Below are positions 17,497-26,585 of a stretch of 43,389 bases of DNA, piece after piece. The notes under the pieces are model-generated. The model saw only the letters and a program-made list of their open reading frames with translations. It did not search any database and had not been told where the DNA came from. The stretch's first letter is position 1. The number at the start of each line of letters is the position of its first letter. The translations under genes and the position numbers were made by a program. This DNA comes from Pseudohongiella sp. (lineage in GTDB: Bacteria > Pseudomonadota > Gammaproteobacteria > Pseudomonadales > Pseudohongiellaceae), in the NCBI GenBank assembly GCA_013204155.1, contig JABMOK010000009.1, forward strand, positions 1 through 43,389, read 5' to 3'.

Positions 17497-18363
17497 ATGA
17501 AGGTCGCGTTTATTGGTTTAGGTGTAATGGGATACCCCATGGCCGGTCACTTGAAAAATGCAGGCATGGAAGTATGTGTCTTCAATCGCACTACAGAAAA
17601 AGCCGAGCGCTGGTGTGAGCAATATAAGGGAGACATGGCCCTTTCTCCTAAAGCGGCGGCCGAGGGCTGTGCCGTCGTTCTCAGCTGTGTCGGCAATGAT
17701 GAGGATGTGCGGCAGGTCATTCTGGGCGACGAAGGGGCTCTGGCGGGGATGGCTACAGGTTCAATCCTGGTGGACCACACCACCGCCTCCGCGTCGTTAG
17801 CCAGAGAAATCAATAAGGTGGCAGGTGATTTAGGTATAGGTTTCTTGGACGCACCTGTTTCAGGTGGTCAGGCTGGCGCTGAAAATGCGGCTCTCACCGT
17901 GATGGTTGGCGGCAGTCAACAAGACTACGGTGTGGCGAAGCCGGTTATCGATGCGTATTCCAAATTCAGCAAACTGCTAGGTCCCTCTGGCAGCGGCCAG
18001 CTAGCCAAGATGGTTAATCAGATCTGTATTGCCGGTATCGTGCAAGGTCTGGCCGAAGGACTAAGCTTTGCCAGCAAGGTGGGTCTGGATGGTGAGGCTC
18101 TTATTGAAACCATTTCCAAGGGTGCTGCCGGTTCCTGGCAGATGGACAATCGTTACAAGACCATGCTGGCCGACGAGTATGAATTTGGTTTTGCTGTCGA
18201 CTGGATGCGCAAGGATCTTGGAATCGCAATCGAAGAGGCAAAAAACAACGGCGCGCAGCTGCCGGTTGCGACTCTGGTAGACAGTTTTTATGCCGAGGTA
18301 CAGGCGATGGGCGGCGGTCGTTGGGATACTTCCAGTTTACTGGCGCGATATAGCAGGAATTAG
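17497..18363 (+). CDS. Beta-hydroxyacid dehydrogenase (3-hydroxyisobutyrate dehydrogenase family)
   Basis: 288 residues, cytosolic, normal family length. Rossmann motif GLGVMG at 7-12 with FNRT after beta-2, suggesting NADP preference. Substrate-binding signature DAPVSGG at 118-124, catalytic K171 and N174 in LAKMVNQ. The family includes 3-hydroxyisobutyrate dehydrogenase, tartronate semialdehyde reductase and glyoxylate/succinic semialdehyde reductases; sequence alone does not separate them. Ribosome binding site CAGGAG lies before the start. It probably forms a two-gene unit with the amidohydrolase upstream, though one product is secreted and the other cytosolic. Confidence 0.88.
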   Translation: MKVAFIGLGVMGYPMAGHLKNAGMEVCVFNRTTEKAERWCEQYKGDMALSPKAAAEGCAVVLSCVGNDEDVRQVILGDEGALAGMATGSILVDHTTASASLAREINKVAGDLGIGFLDAPVSGGQAGAENAALTVMVGGSQQDYGVAKPVIDAYSKFSKLLGPSGSGQLAKMVNQICIAGIVQGLAEGLSFASKVGLDGEALIETISKGAAGSWQMDNRYKTMLADEYEFGFAVDWMRKDLGIAIEEAKNNGAQLPVATLVDSFYAEVQAMGGGRWDTSSLLARYSRN

Positions 18364-18486
18364 TCGAACCACAGGTCAGGTTTTTCTCAATTTTAGTAAG
18401 CCGCTGCATTGCAGTCCTGATGCAGTATTTGTGCCCGCTGATCGGGTTTCTAAGACAGCTTAAGCGGCGGAATGATTGTAATTCAG

Positions 18487-18518
18487 CGCGGCGGATAGAC
18501 AACTGCCTATCCGCCGCG
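18487..18518. repeat. GC-rich 12-bp hairpin
   Basis: Perfect arms CGCGGCGGATAG / CTATCCGCCGCG with an 8-nt loop, 124 bp after the stop at 18363. No T tract follows on either strand, so it is not a classic terminator; a REP-like palindrome or an mRNA-stabilising hairpin is possible. Confidence 0.65.
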
Positions 18519-18631
18519 ATTACTGACTCAGCCTATCCATGTACAGCGGGTGCTAGCCGCATATCTATTGATTCTTGGCGCCTAAACTACTACCTTACTA
18601 CCTCACCGCGCTCAACTCAGGGGGGATGCCA

Positions 18632-19666
18632 ATGAATTCGCGATTGCTACTAAGTTTTTCAACAGCGACACTACTGTTCGCTGTCTCATCGCTACAGGCG
18701 GCGGACGATTATGCGGCGCCGAAAACTGAATATGGTCAGCCCGATTTGCAAGGGGTGTGGAATTTCAGCTCCAATACGCCTATGCAGCGCCCCGAACGTT
18801 TCGGCGAGCAGGAATTCTTAACGCGGGAGCAGGTTCAGGCGGAGATTGCCCGTCAACAAGCGACAGCGGCGGAGGCAGATGCCCGGGCGGCGGTGTTGGT
18901 GGTAGATCCCGATGCACCATCTGCGACAGATGATCCCGGTGGCTATAATGATTTCTGGGTCGAGAGTGCCGGGATTGGCGATACGGTAAGAACCTCCCAT
19001 ATTGTGTATCCACCTAATGGTCGCGTGCCCAAGGCCGTCGAAGGAGCACAGAGACAATTCGGCGGCCTGGGTCCCGATGTTCCGGGTACTCGACCGGTTC
19101 GCTTTGTGGTCGGTGGCATCGCCAAAGACGGGCCGGAAGATCGCGGGCTTTCAGAGCGCTGCATCGTCGGTTTTAATTCCGGCCCTCCGTTCACACCCAG
19201 CCTGTACAATAACAACGTGCAAATTTTTCAGAGTAGAGATACCGCAGTAATCCTGTCCGAAATGATTCACGATGCACGCATCGTGCGTTTGGGCGACAAG
19301 CCAGATTTGAACGAAGATATTACCCTCTGGTCCGGAGATTCCAGAGGGTGGTACGAAGGTGATTCGCTGGTGGTGGAAACGAAAAACTTCAATGGTCTGC
19401 GTCAAACTTTTTCCAGCACCGGGGCCAATGACGACATGGTGTTAACCGAGCGATTTACTCGCGTCGGCTTTGATACGGTCAATTATGAGTTTACCATCGA
19501 TGATCCGTCTACGTTTACCGATAAGATTACGGCTATCGTGCCTATGACCAAGGTAGCGGGTCAGTTGTATGAATATGCTTGCCATGAAGGCAATTACGGC
19601 ATGTCTAATATTATTCGTGGTAAGCGAATGGAAGAACGCCGTGAAGCTGAGAGCGGCGGACAATAA
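18632..19666 (+). CDS. Secreted protein of unknown function, GxPDLxGxW family (long)
   Basis: 344 residues from the ATG at 18632; a GGGGGG tract lies about 6 bp upstream, and the frame extends further only through a TTG. The signal peptide ends near residue 23 (LQA/ADD). It shares with the next gene a mature N-terminal GQPDLQGVW motif, a central YEGDSLVVET motif (HWEGDTLVV in the next protein) and a C-terminal block of the form TERFT, NYEFTIDDPSTFT, then EYACHE. The C-terminal ACHE is a single Cys, not a heme motif. Such secreted proteins recur as families in some marine bacteria, but I know of no established function. Compared with its neighbour it has an extra roughly 80-residue segment containing an Ala-rich helix (QAEIARQQATAAEADA). 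Confidence 0.65.
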   Translation: MNSRLLLSFSTATLLFAVSSLQAADDYAAPKTEYGQPDLQGVWNFSSNTPMQRPERFGEQEFLTREQVQAEIARQQATAAEADARAAVLVVDPDAPSATDDPGGYNDFWVESAGIGDTVRTSHIVYPPNGRVPKAVEGAQRQFGGLGPDVPGTRPVRFVVGGIAKDGPEDRGLSERCIVGFNSGPPFTPSLYNNNVQIFQSRDTAVILSEMIHDARIVRLGDKPDLNEDITLWSGDSRGWYEGDSLVVETKNFNGLRQTFSSTGANDDMVLTERFTRVGFDTVNYEFTIDDPSTFTDKITAIVPMTKVAGQLYEYACHEGNYGMSNIIRGKRMEERREAESGGQ

Positions 19667-19762
19667 GTTTGATTAAAGAGTGACTCACGGGTCGTTCCGG
19701 TAGTTCTAATTGCTCAATATTTCTGAGCGTCATTAAGTAAGTAAATGAATGAAGGGTTGTAA

Positions 19763-20599
19763 ATGAACAAGAAATTACAGAAATTCCTAAGCACCGTCTG
19801 TCTGACTTCTTTTGTAGCTTTATTCGCCAGTACACAGCTTTCCGCGCAGAGCGGTGATATCGCGCGTACGCCAGACGGCAAGCCAGACCTGAGTGGAATC
19901 TGGCAGGCAATGACGAATGCGCATTATAATATTGAGCCGCATGCGGCAGCCGAAGGTCCACACCCGGGCCTGTTCGGGGCGTTATCAGCTACGCCGGCCA
20001 GTCTCGGCGTCGTTGAGGGAGGAAGAATTCCTTACAACGAGCAGAGCCGCAGAGTCCGTGATGCCAATGCCATGAACGCCATAGAGAAAGATCCCCTGGC
20101 AAAGTGCTATATGCCAGGTGTTCCCCGAGCTAACTACTTGCCCTTTCCATTTCAGATCGTGCAATCCCGGGAGGTTATTTTGATCGCCTACGAAGTAGCC
20201 GAATCGAATCGCATTCTGTATGTTGATCAGCCGGAACTCGAGTCCCAGGTCGATGCCTGGATGGGTCACTCCAATGCCCATTGGGAAGGCGATACATTAG
20301 TCGTGCGCGTTAGCGGACAGATGCCGGATTCATGGTTTGATCGTGCCGGTAATCACCATAGCTATGAGATGGTGGTGGAAGAGCGTTGGACGCCAACGGG
20401 TGCAGATCATATTAACTATGAGGCCACTATCACTGATCCAAATACATTTACTCAGCCCTGGAAAATCAGCTTTCCCCTGTATCGTCACGTCGATGAAAAT
20501 ATGCAATTGCTTGAGTTCAAGTGTGCTGAATTTGCCGAAGAGTATCTGTATGGCGAATTCCGAAAGCCAGGGACACCGCGGGGTAATCCTCCGCAGTAA
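19763..20599 (+). CDS. Secreted protein of unknown function, GxPDLxGxW family (short)
   Basis: 278 residues with a signal peptide ending near residue 29 (LSA/QSG). The same motif order as the preceding gene: GKPDLSGIW (residues about 39-47), then HWEGDTLVVRV, EERWTPTG, NYEATITDPNTFTQPW and LLEFKCAEF. This common order shows the two are paralogues despite low overall identity. The spacing (96 bp) and shared strand suggest joint expression, closed by the terminator at 20645. Location should be periplasmic or extracellular. No catalytic motif is recognised. Confidence 0.65.
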   Translation: MNKKLQKFLSTVCLTSFVALFASTQLSAQSGDIARTPDGKPDLSGIWQAMTNAHYNIEPHAAAEGPHPGLFGALSATPASLGVVEGGRIPYNEQSRRVRDANAMNAIEKDPLAKCYMPGVPRANYLPFPFQIVQSREVILIAYEVAESNRILYVDQPELESQVDAWMGHSNAHWEGDTLVVRVSGQMPDSWFDRAGNHHSYEMVVEERWTPTGADHINYEATITDPNTFTQPWKISFPLYRHVDENMQLLEFKCAEFAEEYLYGEFRKPGTPRGNPPQ

Positions 20600-20643
20600 G
20601 TTTCTCGAAGTAAGCGTTTCCAGGGAAGAATTTCCAGGAAATT

Positions 20644-20680
20644 AAAAAGGGTCTGCATCGAAGGATGTGGGCCCTTTTTT
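20644..20680 (+). terminator. Rho-independent terminator
   Basis: A 16-bp stem, including G-U pairs, forms between AAAAAGGGTCTGCATC and GATGTGGGCCCTTTTT, with a GAAG loop and a T tract. It ends the plus-strand pair at 18632 and 19763. Confidence 0.85.
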
Positions 20681-20834
20681 GTTGGCTGCTTTTTGTAAAC
20701 TCCTCTGTGTTGCCTTGCTTACACTAATCCCCTGTCAGCAAATATCAATAGTGACATACGGGCGGAATTTTTCGATGAGTAGAATGCCGCAAGCTCATAC
20801 TATTCGATCATTTGTTGTGCGGCATTCCAGGGTG

Positions 20835-21518
20835 TTAATTCTCTTCACAGTGATAGCTTACGATTTCTTGCAGCGACTTACGGGTGATATCTGGCACCCT
20901 GGTATCAGCTTCAGGATAGCCAACTACCAATATCATCATGGGTTTTTCCGTAGGCGGTCTGTGTAATATCGGATTTAGAAACTTCATCGGACTGGGTGTA
21001 TGAGTTAATGTAGCCAGGCCGGCATTGTGTAGTGCGGCTATTAACAAGCCTGTGGCTATCCCGACTGATTCACTAACATAATAATTTTTCTGTTTATTGC
21101 GGTTCTCATCGAGCACAAATTTCTGTCCGAAAATCACTATTAGATAGGGGGCACGTTGCAGAAATGGCTTGTTCGAATCAGTTCCTAAAGGGGCCAGAGC
21201 CTCCAGCCAATCCTGTGGTGCGCGGGAGGAATAGAATTCCTCTTCTTCTTTTTCTGCGGCGAGTCGAATTTGTCGTTTTATCGCGGGCGCACTGACCACC
21301 GCAAAATGCCAGGGTTGTCTATTGGCGCCACTGGGTGCGCTACCGGCGGTGAGTAGACATCGATCGATAATCTGTCTGCACACTACTCGGTCGGAAAATT
21401 CCCGCACCGAACGTCGTGCCTGCATTAAGTGATAGAATGTATCCGCTCTCTGTAGTATCTGCGCTTCAGTTAATTCTGCAAATGACAGTTTGATAGTTTT
21501 CGTGGCATCGTTCGACAT
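20835..21518 (-). CDS. Nitroreductase-family flavoprotein, iodotyrosine-deiodinase-like
   Basis: 227 residues from the ATG at 21518 (the frame continues four codons to a TTG, not used). FMN-binding signatures of the nitroreductase fold: RRSVREFS at 35-42, [11 protein letters not shown] at 60-70, and [14 protein letters not shown] near the C-terminal third. The [10 protein letters not shown] motif and the acidic lid segment EEEEFY...W with a following Lys resemble the iodotyrosine deiodinase branch, whose lid Glu/Tyr/Lys bind halotyrosines and order the FMN site; bacterial members dehalogenate iodophenols or halotyrosines. The subgroup assignment is by motif only. It is cytosolic with no signal peptide and stands alone on the minus strand. 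Confidence 0.8.
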   Translation of the reverse strand: MSNDATKTIKLSFAELTEAQILQRADTFYHLMQARRSVREFSDRVVCRQIIDRCLLTAGSAPSGANRQPWHFAVVSAPAIKRQIRLAAEKEEEEFYSSRAPQDWLEALAPLGTDSNKPFLQRAPYLIVIFGQKFVLDENRNKQKNYYVSESVGIATGLLIAALHNAGLATLTHTPSPMKFLNPILHRPPTEKPMMILVVGYPEADTRVPDITRKSLQEIVSYHCEEN

Positions 21519-21753
21519 ATTCAGTCCCAAACTAATTTAGTGTGCCTGCATTTCTATGCGGTTTTATACCCAGAGTTTTGTTCCCGCACATGAGACAGTT
21601 GCACCGGCACCTTGCTTGAATTTTTGGAAATGTTTATTCGAATACAGACAGATAGAGGCGGCAATATTCACACTTGCCGCTGAAATCAGACAAATGGCGA
21701 TTTGTATTTAGAAAAGGTGGAAAGCTTCTCTGAACTGATAAGAAACACAATAC

Positions 21754-23835
21754 TTAACGTTCGATAATAAACAAGCCATCGACGCTGTTAAGTGGATTGA
21801 TGATATCAAGTAGATCAAAGCCACCGACAAAAGCATCGGCCTTGTTACCTGTGAAGACACCACCAAGGTCGCCGCCGATCCTATTGCTGATGATACCGGA
21901 GGGATCGAATAACTGACCCTGAATCACATTCAGATCGACAGTACCTGCTTGTACCAGCCCTCCAAAGTTCACGGACCAGGTTTGATCTCCAGCCAATACG
22001 TCCAGACTGCCATTATTTATAACACCGGTATCGAAATTAACATCCATGGCGGCAATAAGACTCTTAATTTCTCCTGCCGACCCACTGCCCAGGAAAGACG
22101 AGGCTATACTGGTAGCATAGTTGTGGCTTCCCTTAAGCATTGCGATTGGTGATGGGTTGACCTGAGCTAGGTAGTCACCGGCGCCCACTACGGTTAATGT
22201 GTCGGCAATTCTTGCCATCACCACGAAATTCTCGTCTACCGGATTGTTCCATTTTCCCCAAGTAACATCGTAAGTATCGATGCTTAGGTCTGGTAAGGAA
22301 AGACTTCTGGAGTTTTTCACCGAAACGGATCCATTAGATTTGGCTGTGGTTCTGGTTGTTGAGCCGTCTTCATTGAAGTTTATCTTCGCGCTGCTGCCAT
22401 CCGGATTGATGGTTGTTGTCGAGACAACATCACCATCTTTATCGGTGACCACCGTCACTTCGCTGCCGTTTCGACTGGTGGTGGTGGAACTGCCCTTACT
22501 ATTTGAGTGGATAGTAGTTGTGGAATTATCTGCATTGATCACGGTAATGGTTTTACTGTGGTCATCGTCGCTGCTGGAACTTCCGCTGCCGCTGTTAGCG
22601 GAATTGCCATTGCCCGTGTCGTTGTTGTCGGTATCAGATCCTGAGGCGGTGTTTGTTCCGCCGTTGTCGGTTTCGGTGCTGGTGTCATTGGAGCCGCTGT
22701 TGCCGTTACTGGAAATTCCGGAAATTCCATTGTTGGAATTGCCTCTGTCTGCACCGCCATCGCTTACTCCACCATCAGCCAACTGGAGGCAGAGAGAAGA
22801 ATCAGTGGCGCAGGAAGCGATGCCATTGCCTGTTTCACTGGAATTAACTGTTACATCAGAGTTTGAGTCTTGCAGATCGCTTCTGATTAGCTCACTAACT
22901 GAACCAGCTCGAGCCGTCGCAGCGACTAAATTGGCGGCAGGTGTCTCAAATTCGAGTGATGAACTATCAGTGGAGTCATTGTCATTGGAAGCGGTGTTTC
23001 CCGGCCCATTGCCAGCAGCGTTATCACTGTCGGTATTGGTGGCATCAGCAGAATTATCTACATCGTTTGCACCGTCATTGGAGTCAGCGCCATTGTCATT
23101 GGTGTTGCCTGCAGAATTATCAGCATCTGCGTCGGGTTCATCAAAGACGGGCTGGGGAATTACGCCTAAGCCTGGTGGCTGGAAAAGCAAGCCCTCTGGT
23201 GGAGTGCCCGGGTCTACTATCTGGGCGAAATCATAGTTAGAATCAACACCAAGGTCTAATACACCAGCAGCATTGCCGACGGTGGTTCCTCCGTCATAAA
23301 CCCCTGTTAATACTTCGCCGGCGGGAGTAATTAGGGCTTCATAATCTGTGCCGCGAATTCCGATGGTTGCCAAATTGCCAATTCTGGCTTCATAGGCTTG
23401 CTTGTTTTGCTTGCCAATATTTCCGGTAATGGTTCGGAAACCACCCTGAATTAATTGTATTGTCGACACATCGGTTCCGGGTATTTTTTTATATTGATAA
23501 GCGACGATTGCGAATTCGGTAGACTCTTTAAGTGCAATTAACGCTTCGTCAACCATCCGGATCTGTGTCGAGGCTGCGGCGGCCGTAATGATAGTATCTC
23601 CAACATAGATGCTGGAGTTTCTGCTCAATGTTCTTGGGCTACCGTTTGCATCCTCAGCTCTGACATCGCCACTTGCCACGATCACGTGACCGGCGAGTTC
23701 TGCTGATGATTCCAGAGAGGATTGAGCAAAGCTAATTGGTGTAGCAAGGGCGAACAAAATCGAAAGCCCATAGATAAAGCAGCACTCGATGTGACGAGGA
23801 GATATTTTGAAAGCTTTTCTAATTCGCCTGATCAT
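21754..23835 (-). CDS. Secreted FecR-domain protein with Asn/Asp-rich linker
   Basis: 693 residues from the ATG at 23835 (preceded by AAAGAGAG; the longer frame would need GTG at 23877). A signal peptide with a long basic n-region ends near residue 37 (SFA/QSS). Residues about 50-165 are a FecR-type domain (VSTIQLIQGGFRTITG, RIGNLATIGIRGTDYE), here without a sigma-factor partner. Residues about 225-460 are low-complexity, rich in Asn, Asp, Ser, Gly and Thr, and likely disordered and secreted. The last roughly 150 residues end in a beta-barrel-like pattern (GGVFTGNKADAFVGGFDL) resembling the C-lobe of transferrin-binding-protein-type surface lipoproteins, although no lipobox is present. Probably a surface or matrix protein, not an iron regulator. 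Confidence 0.75.
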   Translation of the reverse strand: MIRRIRKAFKISPRHIECCFIYGLSILFALATPISFAQSSLESSAELAGHVIVASGDVRAEDANGSPRTLSRNSSIYVGDTIITAAAASTQIRMVDEALIALKESTEFAIVAYQYKKIPGTDVSTIQLIQGGFRTITGNIGKQNKQAYEARIGNLATIGIRGTDYEALITPAGEVLTGVYDGGTTVGNAAGVLDLGVDSNYDFAQIVDPGTPPEGLLFQPPGLGVIPQPVFDEPDADADNSAGNTNDNGADSNDGANDVDNSADATNTDSDNAAGNGPGNTASNDNDSTDSSSLEFETPAANLVAATARAGSVSELIRSDLQDSNSDVTVNSSETGNGIASCATDSSLCLQLADGGVSDGGADRGNSNNGISGISSNGNSGSNDTSTETDNGGTNTASGSDTDNNDTGNGNSANSGSGSSSSDDDHSKTITVINADNSTTTIHSNSKGSSTTTSRNGSEVTVVTDKDGDVVSTTTINPDGSSAKINFNEDGSTTRTTAKSNGSVSVKNSRSLSLPDLSIDTYDVTWGKWNNPVDENFVVMARIADTLTVVGAGDYLAQVNPSPIAMLKGSHNYATSIASSFLGSGSAGEIKSLIAAMDVNFDTGVINNGSLDVLAGDQTWSVNFGGLVQAGTVDLNVIQGQLFDPSGIISNRIGGDLGGVFTGNKADAFVGGFDLLDIINPLNSVDGLFIIER

Positions 23836-24311
23836 GGCATCTCTCTTTATTGAGGCTCGTTCGTTCCGAATAGCCACTCTATTATTATGAAATAATCATG
23901 AATTTCGACAGGGCAGGTTCTACGCCTTTTGCCCCCTGTGGATTCTCTACCTTTCACATTCCCAGTAGAGATTGTGATGTTATGCCTATTTGGCAAATAA
24001 GCTATGATCTGGGTCATTCCCGAGTATTTATTATGCATGGATTTTGTGACGAGGGGGGCAAAAATCACCAAAAGTGGTAGTTTTTTTACCGTAACTTTAT
24101 CTATTTGCCAATACCCGAACTTGCGAGAATAGTGTGAGAATAGTCTGGGCCAGAGGTTTTAAGTCGATTCTCGCCGATAGTGGCGTGTTTATTCGGTAGT
24201 CAGGAAACGACGTGGAATTGGCCCAATTCTTCCTAAGTGAATTGGAACTGAGCTTGATTGGCGTATTCTATAGTGGGAATATTGCCCCTAATCGCTGTAT
24301 CGTTATTGAGA
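23836..24311. other. 476-bp gene-free stretch
   Basis: Upstream of the FecR gene and downstream of the minus-strand cupin. No gene is supported. It holds GCGAGAATAG (24123-24132) and GTGAGAATAG (24134-24143), echoing the repeat core found before the cupin gene at 3251, and GATTCTCGCC near 24167 that could pair with the first. Confidence 0.55.
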
Positions 24312-24854
24312 TTACTCGCTTTTAATTTGCATTACCTTATCTGGATCGCCGCGGAATATTATGTAGCTGATGGTGTCGGTAGTCATCTCATGCCAGCCAT
24401 GTGGCATGCCCTTCGGAATGATTGCTATATCACCCGGTTTTACCTTTTGCAGTATCCCGCCGCGAATCTCACCTCTGCGCATGGGGCCCAGCAATGCGCT
24501 AGTACTGGTTTGCATATCCACAAACTCGCCGCCGGTGACCATGGTGCCTTCCCCGGCAACGATGTAATAAATTTCATCAAGGTTTACATGGGCAATGCCG
24601 GTCTCGATGCCGTCATTTTCTACCTTGCTTCGTTGTACTACAGAGACCCCCATATTTTCTTCGCCGACGGCAATATGGCGCATAACAATATCGCTGACGG
24701 TTCCGCCCTTCTCCAGGTTCGCCAAACCTTGAAGGAGCGTTGAATCTACTTCTTCTTTGCGCATGATTGTGGAACCGCCATCTTGCGCAAGGCTGCTTGC
24801 AAGAAATCCACAGCCAAGGCTGATAGCAAGTATTAGTTTCGAAAGCATTTTCAT
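24312..24854 (-). CDS. Secreted cupin-domain protein
   Basis: 180 residues, signal peptide ending near residue 24 (SLA/QDG), start supported by GGAG. One cupin barrel: motif 1 is IAHVNLDEIYYIVAGEG with H89 and E94, but the second His of the usual HxH is N91. Motif 2 is PGDIAIIPKGMPHGW with H152. Loss of one metal His suggests altered metal binding, or a sugar- or small-molecule-binding role, compared with the cupin at 3251. It lies 102 bp downstream of the dipeptidase gene on the same strand, separated by the 13-bp repeat array, and may be co-expressed with it. Confidence 0.75.
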   Translation of the reverse strand: MKMLSKLILAISLGCGFLASSLAQDGGSTIMRKEEVDSTLLQGLANLEKGGTVSDIVMRHIAVGEENMGVSVVQRSKVENDGIETGIAHVNLDEIYYIVAGEGTMVTGGEFVDMQTSTSALLGPMRRGEIRGGILQKVKPGDIAIIPKGMPHGWHEMTTDTISYIIFRGDPDKVMQIKSE

Positions 24855-24910
24855 ATTTTCTCCTGGCTTGTGAGCCTCGGCATAGGGTTTTCTTATTTGT
24901 TTTTTGGCTT

Positions 24911-24962
24911 GTCTACATTATTTGTCTGCGTTATTTGTCTGCGTTATTCGTCTACATTATTC
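24911..24962. repeat. 13-bp tandem repeat, four units, overlapping a stop codon
   Basis: Units GTCTACATTATTT, GTCTGCGTTATTT, GTCTGCGTTATTC and GTCTACATTATTC run at 24911-24923, 24924-24936, 24937-24949 and 24950-24962. The last unit includes the stop and final Glu codon of the dipeptidase gene. Outer and inner units match each other pairwise. Confidence 0.9.
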
Positions 24963-26309
24963 AGCTTGAATTTCTGCAGCAATACGTTGCACCGCATCCA
25001 ATACCCGTAACAAGTTACCGCTCCAAAGCATCGCAATTTGTTCTTCGCTGTAGCCCCGGCGTACGAGTTCAAGTGTTACATTGAAAGTTTCAGCGGCATT
25101 GTTCCAGCCATTTATCCCGCCGCCACCATCGAAGTCAGAGCTAATACCAACATGTTCAAGACCAATTAGCTCAACCAGATAGTCAATGTGATCGACAAAA
25201 TCCTTAACATCAACAGGGGGCGCGATGGCATTTACTTCTGCGTCGATTCTGGGCGCCGCGAGCACCCCTATTTCAGCCATGCGTGCAGAGTAAGCAGCTC
25301 GGTCGGGTTCGCTGAGCGCAAAAATCGCAGGCCGCTCGAGAAGCTCGTAACCAAGCTCGGAAGCGATGCTGCTGTTGAGCCGTGAGAGCGCTTCACTATG
25401 CAGAGTATTCTTCTCGCCATCAAGGTAACTACTAAAGGCAACGGTTTGTACAACGCCGCCATTTTCTTTGATGCGCAGCAGTTGCTCATCATCCAGATTA
25501 CGGCTGTGGTCATTCAGATTTCTGGCAGAAGAGTGTGAAGCAATGAGCGGTGCGCGAGTCAGGTCTAACATCTCCATGATGGCGGCTTTCGAGGGGTGAG
25601 AGACATCGATCATGATGCCCCACTTGTTCATTTCCGCCACTGCCTCTCGACCCATTGCGCTTAGGCCATTGTGTAACCAGACGCCATCACTCTCTCCGGT
25701 GTTGGAATCGGCAAACTGGCTATGACCGTTATGCGCCAGAGACATGTAGCGTCCGCCTCGTTGCTGAAAGTCTTTAATATTAGCTATGTCCAGACCTACC
25801 GGGTAGGCGTTCTCAATGCCTATCATGGCTATCTTTTTACCGGCAGTATTTATTCGTCTTACGTCATCTGAGGTATAGGCAATCTCAATTCTCTCGGGAG
25901 CAATTTCTTCTGCCAGCCGATGGATGGCTTCAAACTTGTCTATAGCATTGGCATAGGCGGCCGCATAGCCCGCTTCATCCAGAGTTGATTGCCCTGTATA
26001 GACAATAAACCAGGCGACGTCCAAACCACCCTGTTCCATCTTTGGCAGGTTCACCTGAGTGTCGATATCCGAGGTGTAATTATTAGCCGCGGTGAAATTG
26101 CTGGTATTGATATCGGCGTGTGTATCCAGCGTTATTACGCGTTGGTGAATGCCCTGCGCCCGCTCGATGAGTTGCGCCTCGGTTTCAACGGCTTGGCTCT
26201 GGGAGTCCAGACTCGCAGTACTGTTTTGTGTGGTTTGACTACTATCGCCACAGGCTGATAACAGCAGAGCGATCAGAACTGGCACAAAAAATTTAAGTTT
26301 TAAAAACAT
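24957..26309 (-). CDS. M19 family membrane dipeptidase, lipoprotein
   Basis: 450 residues with a lipobox LLSAC (C20), so membrane-anchored and facing the periplasm. Renal-dipeptidase (M19) signatures are complete: H64 and D66 in LDTHAD, bridging E165 in GIENAYP, H237 in DVSHPS, H258 in ASHSS, and SSDFDGGGG near the end. The family uses two Zn ions to hydrolyse dipeptides, including those with a D- or dehydro C-terminal residue. The following same-strand genes are the cupin at 24312 and, upstream, the gamma-glutamyltransferase at 26586. Together they form a secreted peptide-processing neighbourhood. The last codons are embedded in the 13-bp repeat array. Confidence 0.93.
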   Translation of the reverse strand: MFLKLKFFVPVLIALLLSACGDSSQTTQNSTASLDSQSQAVETEAQLIERAQGIHQRVITLDTHADINTSNFTAANNYTSDIDTQVNLPKMEQGGLDVAWFIVYTGQSTLDEAGYAAAYANAIDKFEAIHRLAEEIAPERIEIAYTSDDVRRINTAGKKIAMIGIENAYPVGLDIANIKDFQQRGGRYMSLAHNGHSQFADSNTGESDGVWLHNGLSAMGREAVAEMNKWGIMIDVSHPSKAAIMEMLDLTRAPLIASHSSARNLNDHSRNLDDEQLLRIKENGGVVQTVAFSSYLDGEKNTLHSEALSRLNSSIASELGYELLERPAIFALSEPDRAAYSARMAEIGVLAAPRIDAEVNAIAPPVDVKDFVDHIDYLVELIGLEHVGISSDFDGGGGINGWNNAAETFNVTLELVRRGYSEEQIAMLWSGNLLRVLDAVQRIAAEIQAE

Positions 26310-26585
26310 GGATAAGTATCTCTACATTGGTTGGCGTTTAATTAGAAATTCGGTCGCACGCAGACGTAGTTCGAACCACGGGGCCAAGCATGGAAATTAA
26401 AGCTAGCATTTAGAGCTCACTAATTATAGCTCGCTGTAGAAAAAGCTGGTTTTTTTTTCACGCACGGTTTCCTGAATGTAGCACTTTGGTATGGCGCGGT
26501 AGATGCACCATTGTACGTTAGCAATCAGCCGAGATTGGATGCTCGCTTATATTCCGCGCAGTAAGGAATTAGGTTTTAGCTATAC

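Noticed and set aside
18487..18518. Hairpin as terminator for the dehydrogenase gene
   Set aside because: The stem is strong but lies 124 bp after the stop and has no T tract on either strand.
19625..19663. Heme motif in the C-terminus of the secreted protein at 18632
   Set aside because: The sequence is ACHE with no preceding CxxC; only one cysteine is nearby.
22280..23236. 318-codon plus-strand reading frame opposite the FecR-domain gene
   Set aside because: It is antisense to the low-complexity N/D/S-rich region; its Leu/Ser/Val-rich translation is a mirror of that composition, with no domain and no ribosome binding site.
24258..24743. 161-codon plus-strand frame over the cupin gene
   Set aside because: Antisense shadow; the minus-strand frame has a signal peptide, GGAG and cupin motifs.
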